64,000 nt of DNA from Candidatus Poseidonia sp. (GTDB taxonomy: Archaea; Thermoplasmatota; Poseidoniia; Poseidoniales; Poseidoniaceae). Shown in pieces: positions 43,744-51,700 of the stretch; within the stretch, counting starts at the first letter, position 1, and each line of letters starts with the position of its first letter. Position numbers and translations under genes: made by a program. The stretch lies in the NCBI GenBank assembly GCA_022426155.1, contig JAKMEE010000047.1, forward strand, positions 69,968-133,967, written 5' to 3'. A model generated the notes under the pieces. The model was not told the origin of the DNA. It made no database searches and saw only the letters and a program-made list of their open reading frames with translations.

Positions 43744-44832
43744 ATGGTTACATCACAACGATGGGTCCTTTTGGCTGTCTTTATGATGGCGATGACCATG
43801 CCAGTTTCAGTGTCCTCACAGGTCCCCACCATGCCTGGTGTGGAAATCGATTGTGAAGAAAAGCAACCAAGCCTCAATGTTCACCCGCTCGATGGTGAAC
43901 CAGTCGAAATAACCTGCACGGTCACAAATCCCTCATCTTGGGATGAGGAGATTTCGGTTGAGAAAGAATGGGACGGCGTGGAAGTTGAAATGACTCTGAG
44001 CGAAGACACTTTTTCTGTTTCAGCAGGAGATGAAGAAGACTTCACGGTAACCTTTACAGGTCCAAAGCGACTTTCATCAAGTGTTACCTATGATTTCACT
44101 CTTACCGCTGTGGTCACCAATGTCGGTTTCATTCCTGATTGGCCAGAAGCGTTTGGAACCAATGCCTCGGTGAGCGGTGATTTGAACGTGGCTACATTCG
44201 GCATGGTGGATTTGGATATCACTGATCGAAGCACCCGTACCCTCGAACAGGGAGGGGAAGTCAAGATTTCATTCCAATTCCAAAATAACGGTAATGACGA
44301 CGACAAGATTCGAGTCAGTATTGTAAATGTAGCAGAACTCGAGGAAGCAGGATTTACCTTCCCTGATGGAACATTTGTTTCAGAAACCGTCTCCGAAGAT
44401 GGGACCTCAACCATGCGAGAATTGACCATTCGTGCTCCTTCAAGCATTGAAGAAGATCTTCGCCTTCAAGCACTCTTCCAAGCAGAGAGTGACAACGACC
44501 CTGATGCTGGATTGAGTGAAGTCTCGATCAGTTTACAATTGGAAGCCTCAGCCAGTTCAACGGGGCTCGGTGGAGGTTTAGAGGAAGTGAGTAAAGATGA
44601 CCTGGTTCTCTATGGCAGCATAGCGGGCGGTGTTATTTTCATGCTCGTCATTGCAGTTGCACTTGCCCGCACATTACGCCGTCGTGCGAACAATCAACCC
44701 TCATACATCCCTCCCATGGACATGGAAGACGACGAGGCTGAGGAAGAAGAAGATGAATTCGACTTCGAAGATTTGGATGATTTGTTTGGCGATGACGACA
44801 ATGATTTGGACGAAGCCTTCGCTGACCTCTGA
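43744..44832 (+). CDS. Secreted beta-domain protein with C-terminal anchor and acidic tail
   Basis: A 362-aa protein. It has a signal peptide (WVLLAVFMMAMTMPVSVSS, about residues 7-25), two exterior beta domains of NEW3/CARDB type (EPVEITCTVTNPSSWDEEISVEKEWDG; GGEVKISFQFQNNGNDDDKIRVSIVNV), a membrane helix at about 288-310 (LVLYGSIAGGVIFMLVIAVALA), a basic stop (RTLRRRANNQ) and a very acidic cytoplasmic tail (EDDEAEEEEDEFDFEDLDDLFGDDDND...). Surface anchoring and a charge-based partner inside are likely. The function is unknown. Confidence 0.78.
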   Translation: MVTSQRWVLLAVFMMAMTMPVSVSSQVPTMPGVEIDCEEKQPSLNVHPLDGEPVEITCTVTNPSSWDEEISVEKEWDGVEVEMTLSEDTFSVSAGDEEDFTVTFTGPKRLSSSVTYDFTLTAVVTNVGFIPDWPEAFGTNASVSGDLNVATFGMVDLDITDRSTRTLEQGGEVKISFQFQNNGNDDDKIRVSIVNVAELEEAGFTFPDGTFVSETVSEDGTSTMRELTIRAPSSIEEDLRLQALFQAESDNDPDAGLSEVSISLQLEASASSTGLGGGLEEVSKDDLVLYGSIAGGVIFMLVIAVALARTLRRRANNQPSYIPPMDMEDDEAEEEEDEFDFEDLDDLFGDDDNDLDEAFADL

Positions 44833-44921
44833 AGGTTGTTATTTGGGCTTGACCGGCGCTGTTTGGAAGGTTGTAAACCGGCCGTATTGACCATGGTTTT
44901 GAAGGCAACACTCAAAGGCTT

Positions 44922-44939
44922 GGTGTAGCGCACTACACC
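44922..44939. promoter_or_regulatory. Perfect dyad GGTGTAG-CGCA-CTACACC upstream of the synthase operon
   Basis: A 7+7 perfect inverted repeat with a 4-base centre ends 22 bases before the ATG of the FabI-type gene, the first gene of the synthase operon. It could be an operator or a small hairpin in the leader. No convincing TATA box is seen nearby. The remaining 120-base gap after the secreted-protein gene holds nothing else I can recognise. Confidence 0.5.
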
Positions 44940-44961
44940 TAATAGCCACAGGGTGTTTTTC

Positions 44962-45753
44962 ATGTTGGGATTAGAAGGAAAAATTGCATTCGTGTTTGGC
45001 GTTGCCAGTGAAGACTCGATTGCATGGGCGATTTGCCAACAATTAGCAGGGGCTGGCGTGACCCTCTATCTGGGCTATCAGAAGCGATTTATGAGCCGAG
45101 TTTTCCAATTAAAAGACCAATTGCCAGCCATCGGGGGGTTCTATCCATTGGACGTGGCCAGCGATGAGGCTACAAAGGAATTCTTCGATGCCTTTGCCAA
45201 GGATCACCCAGGGAAGAAAGCTGATATTCTGATTCACGCAATCGGCTTCGCTCCACGTTCATGTTTTGACCGCCCGATCTTGTTCGTCGAAGACAGCGAT
45301 ATCAACACAGCCATGACCATTTCAGCCAATTCTCTTCAACGATGTTTGAAGCATGCATTGCCCTACCTCAATCCGGGCTCATCAACGGTCACATTGACCT
45401 ACGCAGCCTCGAATCGTTATGTTCCAAATTATGGAATTATGTCGATGGCCAAAGCCGCTCTTGAGTGTTGGACACGGGAATTAGCATGTCATCTTGGTCC
45501 GGAAGGGCATCGAATTAATGCGATATCCTCGGGGCCAATCCGAACCATTGCAGCGGGGGGGATTCCTGGATTTGACAGGATTCTCGATCACGTAGAAGCA
45601 AATGCCCCTCTTCGTCGTAATGTAAGCCAACAGGATGTCGCTGGCGCTACTCTTTGGCTTTCTAGCCCCCTTTCTGGAGGCGTTACGGGCCAATGCATCT
45701 ACGTGGATGCTGGATATTCGATTACGATGGTGCCAGAGAGCATCATGAACTGA
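44962..45753 (+). CDS. fabI-like: FabI-type enoyl-[acyl-carrier-protein] reductase
   Basis: A 263-aa short-chain dehydrogenase of the FabI group, reducing enoyl-ACP with NAD(P)H. The cofactor region is GKIAFVFGVASEDSIAWAICQQL (FabI-specific spacing GxxxxxSxA rather than the usual TGxxxGxG). The catalytic pair is in YVPNYGIMSMAKAALE (Tyr-x6-Lys). The C-terminal substrate segment is AISSGPIRTIAAGGIPGFDRIL, another FabI hallmark. ATG at 44962 is preferred; GTG at 44953 is possible. It is ten bases upstream of the giant synthase gene, so it very likely supplies the missing enoyl-reductase step in trans. FabI is a bacterial type II enzyme and is unusual in archaea. Confidence 0.93.
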   Translation: MLGLEGKIAFVFGVASEDSIAWAICQQLAGAGVTLYLGYQKRFMSRVFQLKDQLPAIGGFYPLDVASDEATKEFFDAFAKDHPGKKADILIHAIGFAPRSCFDRPILFVEDSDINTAMTISANSLQRCLKHALPYLNPGSSTVTLTYAASNRYVPNYGIMSMAKAALECWTRELACHLGPEGHRINAISSGPIRTIAAGGIPGFDRILDHVEANAPLRRNVSQQDVAGATLWLSSPLSGGVTGQCIYVDAGYSITMVPESIMN

Positions 45754-45763
45754 GGTGGCCAAC

Positions 45764-48700
45764 ATGAGCATCACAACGGAAGACGGAAAACCCTGCGAAG
45801 GATTGGAACAAGGCCCATTTGAGCCCATTGCAGTCATTGGCGTGGGCGCCATGATGCCCGATGCAAATTCAATCGATACATTTTGGCAAAACATTCTCGA
45901 CCAAAAAATTAGCATCGCTCCGTTACCCGAAGGCCGTTGGCCTGGGAAGATTTCTCATTTCTGGCGCGAAGGCGAACCTGGGCAACACACTGAAGGATTC
46001 ACGTATGCCAAAATCGGTGCATTGGTCAAGGGTTACGAATTCGATTGGCGCCGATGGCGTCAACCCCCGGGAACACTCCCACAGATTGACCCCTGCCAAC
46101 TCTGGGCTGTTGGAGTGGCCGCAGATGCCATTGAGCATGCAGGATACGATGGCGAAGCCAAGGACATTGATCGAACCAAGACAGGCGTGGTGTTTGCTAA
46201 CGCTCTTGGTGGTGAAAATCGTAACCTTTCCAACATTCGTGTTTGGTCAGAACATACGAAACAAATCGCACTTGAACATGGCTTACCTTCTGGAAATAGT
46301 GAGGGCTTCGTCGAAACAATTCTTGAGGGAACTCCACGCATTGACGAAGATACCATGCCAGGTGAACTTGCCAATGTCGTTTCAGGCCGAGTCGCCAATC
46401 TCCTTGATCTCCAAGGCCCTAATCACGCCATGGATGCGGCATGTGCATCTTCCATGGCTGCCGTTTTGGACGCATGTCGTTTACTGCAATTGCGCCAAGT
46501 CGATGTGATGCTTGCAGGGGCAACCGATCGTACCATGGACCCTGCAACCTTTGCGAAATTTTCAGCCATCGGTGCTTTATCCCCTACTCATTCCTCGCCT
46601 TTCGATGCCCGAGCAAACGGGTTCGTTATGGGGGAAGGTGCTGGAGTCTTTGTGCTCAAGCGACTTCACGATGCGATAGAAGATGGCGATGAGATTTACA
46701 GTGTCATTCGAGGCATTGGAGGTTCATCTGATGGCAGAGGCAAAGGAATCACAGCGCCAAGCCAACGCGGTCAGATCCAGGCCATTGCCCGAGCTTACAG
46801 TCAGGCGGGCTATCCAGCATCATCGGTTGAACTCGTTGAAGCCCACGGTACATCCACCAAGGTTGGAGACGCCACAGAATTATCCACCCTGTCTCGACTT
46901 TGGACAGGGGTTGAAGGAACGGGTCGGGTGGCGGTTGGTTCCATCAAGTCGCAAATCGGCCATCTCAAGGCAGCAGCAGGAATTGCAGGCATGATGAAAA
47001 CCGTCATGGCACTTCATCACCGCACTATTCCCCCAAGCGCAAATTTCGAGACGCCCAATCCGACGGTTGATTGGTCGAGCATTCCATTCTTTGTACCAAC
47101 TCAAGCAATGGATTGGCCAAAGCCCACACAACACCCTCGTCGTGCAGGCGTTTCTGCCTTTGGTTTCGGCGGAACCAATTTCCACGTCGCTCTCGAGGGG
47201 TACGATCCAGAATATCACCTGCCAATGGCTGAAGCATGGTCGCAGCGTTGGTCCGCTTATTCTCAGCAGTCCGTTAGAAATATCGAGGCCCCCTCGATTT
47301 TTGACTCCACCTCCCGCCCCACTCTCACGCATGAAGAACTCAAGTCCATTGAGGGCGGAGTGCTGTTGCTCTCTGGCGCAAGCATATCTGACCTTGGAGG
47401 CCAATTGCAATCTCTCAATTTTAGTGGGCCGCTCTTTGATGAAGACCCAAGAGGCCGAAGAATCTCGGAAGCTTTCCAATCAGCCAGCGCATCGTTCGAT
47501 GCGAAAGCGCCCGCTCGGATGGCCATTGTTGCCACATCGTGGGCAGATTTCCAAAAGCGTGTCGCCCTTGCCGGAAAAGCGATGGATGACCCTGAAAAAT
47601 GGGGTTTTCTTCAATCTCAGGGCGTGTTGATCACCACGGAAACACCGTTGCCAGACGGTGCAAAAGTCGCTCACATGTATCCTGGCCAAGGCAGTCAATA
47701 CGTTGGTATGACCAATGACCTAGTGAAACGTTTCACTGCACCAGCGGAGGTTTGGAAACAAGCCGATATCACCATGGTCGAGGTTTTGGAGGGCGAAACC
47801 CTCTCAAGTTTCGTTCTTCGTGACTCGCTTAGCAAAGAAGAATTGTTGGAAGCAGAGCACAAACTGAAACAAACCGAATACACACAGCCTGCAATGCTCA
47901 CGGCTGATTTAGCCATTGAACGGACCTTGAATGCCTTTGGGCATGTCCCCGATATGGTTGCAGGGCATTCATTGGGTGAATATGCGGCATTGATGTCTTC
48001 GGGAATTCTCGATATGGATGGAGCCCTACGTGCTGCTGCTGCTCGTGGAACGGAAATGGGTTCGGTTGAAATTGAGGATAAAGGCCTCATGGCAAGTGTT
48101 ACTGCTCCTTATGAAGCGGTTGAATCTGTTCTTAACGCCTCGGAGGGCTACGTCATTGCTGCCAACAAAAACTCACCAAAGATGACCGTGATTGCAGGTG
48201 AAACTGACCCGGTGCGAGCAGCTATGGCTGTCTTTGAAGAGCAAGGTTTCAACTGCGTGGAATTAGCAACTTCTCATGCATTCCATTCCAGAATCGTTGC
48301 TCCCGCTAACGAACCGCTTCGCCGGTTTTTGGAGAGTTTAGAAATCCGTTGGCCAAGTATTCCAATCACTGCAAACGTTGATGGTACATTTTATCCAATG
48401 CAAGGAGATGATTCTAAGGCCTCCATTCTTGAAAAATTAGCCCCACAAATGGCTTCCGCTGTGGAATGGACCAAGCAAATAGAATCCATGTATGAGGCTG
48501 GGGCCCGCGTCTTTGTTGAAGTCGGACCAAAACGAGCATTGACGATGTTCGCCGTTCAAATTCTGGAAGGACGACCTCACATTCCAGTGATGTCAAACCA
48601 TCCAAAGCAGGGCGGTATCGCCACCTTCTTCACTGCCTTGGGCGCACTGGCGTTGGCTGGCAGGGCGCCACAATGGCCTGCATTGAATTCTGATGCCATG

Positions 48701-51700
48701 AGCGAGGCCTTTCGAGCAGGCCCCATCGAAGCCCATCAATCACACTCGGCAACCGCCTCATCTTCCGATGAACTTGAGGCGCTTCGTATTCGAGCACGCC
48801 CGCTCCCTGGCACGGGTAGCAATTCAGTATCTCCTGTAATCGCGTCAGGCTCAGTCGGAGACTCAACGATGGCCCAAGAACGTGCCCTTAGGGCCTATGT
48901 TGGCGACCGTATCGCCCAACACAGCGGCTACCCCGCTTCATTCTGTCACGGGAACGTCCTTCTTCGTGAAGGTCTGGGATTGAATGAATCCTCAGTGCAA
49001 GCTGTCATCGCCCGTTTGGCTCAGGAAGCCCAAACTGACTCAGAAGTGGACCCTCAAACAGCAACCACCGCTGGAGATTTGATGCGGTGGGTGAAAACTC
49101 CCCCCTCCAGCTGGTCACCTGTTACCTCTGTCACCGCTCCCTTGCACTCATCTGGTACAACTATCAAGACAGTTGCTGCTCTTCAGAGTGGTCAACCATC
49201 CCGCCGAGATGTGGATCCATTCGTCGTCACGGGTGTTTCATTGGGTCTGCCAGGAATGGAACGGGTTTTCTCGGAAGATACTTTCGAACAATTGGTACGA
49301 GGAGACACTTGCATTTCTGAAGTATCGGACGAATACAAACAACGATTGCTTGACAAAAACATTGTCCGCCTCATTAAGGGGCGCGATGGATCTGTCAACA
49401 TGGATCAAGCGACAGTCTTCGGAGATATCCCTCAACTAGCGGGGCTCAAAGGTGCATTTGATTTGGCAGAAGAATTTGGAATCGATCCGAAGGCAATTGT
49501 GGCTTGGGATGTCTCAACACAATTGGCCGTTGCCGCTGGATTGCTCGCATTGAGGGATGCAGGAATACCGCTCACTCCAGTCGAACAAATCGGGAAAGGC
49601 GGATTGCGCTTGATTCGTAATTGGCAGGTGCCACAAGCTCAACGTGACCGTACTGGAATTGTCTTTTCATCGTGCTTCCCAGGGTTGCAAATGGCATCCA
49701 AGCATGCCAAGACCAATGGAGATGATGGTGAGGGTCGTTTCGACCGTCGGTACCTCTTCCAAACCCTCAACATGGGGCATTCCCAATTCGCTCAATACAC
49801 CGGCATACGAGGTCCTAACACGACCGTTAATCTGGCCTGTGCTTCTGCAACCGCAGCTTTTGGCGTTGCTGAAGATTGGCTTGAAGCAGGCCGTGTTGAC
49901 CGCGTGGTTATCATCAGCGCCGACGACGTGACGGGTGATGATTTGTGGGAATGGATCGCTGGCGGTTTTGCTGCCTCCGGTGCTGCAGCCACTGGGAATA
50001 TCATTGAAGAGACTGCATTACCATTTGATCGACGACGTAACGGACTCATTCTTGGCATGGGCGCTGCAGCCTTCGTGATTGAACGGCATTCTGAAGCAGC
50101 AGAAAGAGGCGTTCAGCCCATCGCTGAATTCCTCGGTTCAACGACTGCAAATTCCGCTTTTCATGGAACACGTTTGGATGTGGAACACGTTGGAGGAGTT
50201 GTTGACGCATTCATGGGGTCAATGGAGAAACGATGGGGGATTGACCGCCATGCAATTGCTCCAGAGACCGTGTTCTTTTCACATGAAACATTCACTCCAG
50301 CAAGAGGCGGTTCTGCCCAGTCGGAAGTCAGGGCATTACGCGAAACATTCGGACCATCCACGGACAAGCTGGTTATTGCGAACACAAAAGGCTTCACTGG
50401 CCATCCAATGGCAGTCGGTATTGAAGACGCAAGCATGTTTTACGGCATGTTGACTGGACGAATCCCACCGATTGCAAATTGGAAGGAAAAAGATCCTGAA
50501 CTTGGGAATTTGAACCTCTCCAAAGGGGGGCATTATCCAAATCTCAACTATGGTTTGAGGTTCGCAGCAGGATTTGGTTCTCAAATCGCACTTTCACTCG
50601 TACGACGTTGGCCTGTAGAAGGTGAACGCATTGATGGCGCTAAGTTGCTCGCATGGACTCGCCAACTCGCAGGGACCGACGATGTTGTGATGCGTATTTT
50701 GCAAAACAAACTCGTAGCTTATGTCAACGGTGATGACAATTTACACGGTGGTGTTCAGGGAGAGCCATGGGCCTCAACTTCCGAATGGGAAGGTAAACCT
50801 TCGCAAGTTCAGGGAGTGGTAACGCCAAAAGAAGCCGCTCCGACGCCCCCGCCTCCTGCTCCTGAAACCCAAACGCCTCCTTCAGTTCCTGCCGTCTCTT
50901 CTGGCGATGCAACAACGGTCGCCACAGTGATTGAAGTGGTCGTTGAGCACACGGGTTATCCTGCTGATTTTGTTGAACTGGACCAAGACCTTGAAGGGGA
51001 ATTGGGCATTGATACTGTGAAACAAGCCGAGATTATGGCAGATATTCGAGAACGGTTTTCTTTACCCATCGACGAAGATTTTGTTCTTTCAGATTATCCA
51101 ACGCTGAGCCACATGATTGGTTATATCGAACAGATGACCGGTGGGGCGCCATCCAGTTCGCCAGCACCCGCTGCTCCTGCTATTTCTGAGGTACAAACAG
51201 AGGCCGCACCCCCTTCAAGCCCTTCGCCAGTTTCTTCTGCGGCTCCATTACACGATGAAGACATGAATGCAACCGTGGTTGCTGTGGTCGTTGAACATAC
51301 AGGGTATCCAGCGGATTTCATTGAATTGGACCAAGATCTCGAAGGTGAACTTGGAATTGATACGGTCAAACAAGCAGAGATTATGGCTGATATCCGTGAA
51401 CGTTTCTCCCTTCCAATCGATGACGACTTTTTGCTCTCGGATTATCCAACCCTAAATCACATGATTGGTTACATTCAGCGCATGACCAGTGGCGAGCCAG
51501 TTGCTACTCCCGCCCCAGTCCAAATACTGCCACAGGAGGCTCCCAAGGACTCTCCCGCTCCAACATCTGTGGCCCCCAATCTATCTGTTCCAGCGATTGC
51601 AGGTCAGCATTCAGACATTGAAGCAGTGTTGATTGAAGTGGTGGTTGAACACACGGGTTATCCTGCGGATTTCATTGAAATGGACCAAGACCTCGAAGGT

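Noticed and set aside
46880..47479. 199-codon open frame on the minus strand
   Set aside because: It is antisense to the ketosynthase domain of the synthase; composition and lack of motif mark it as a shadow.
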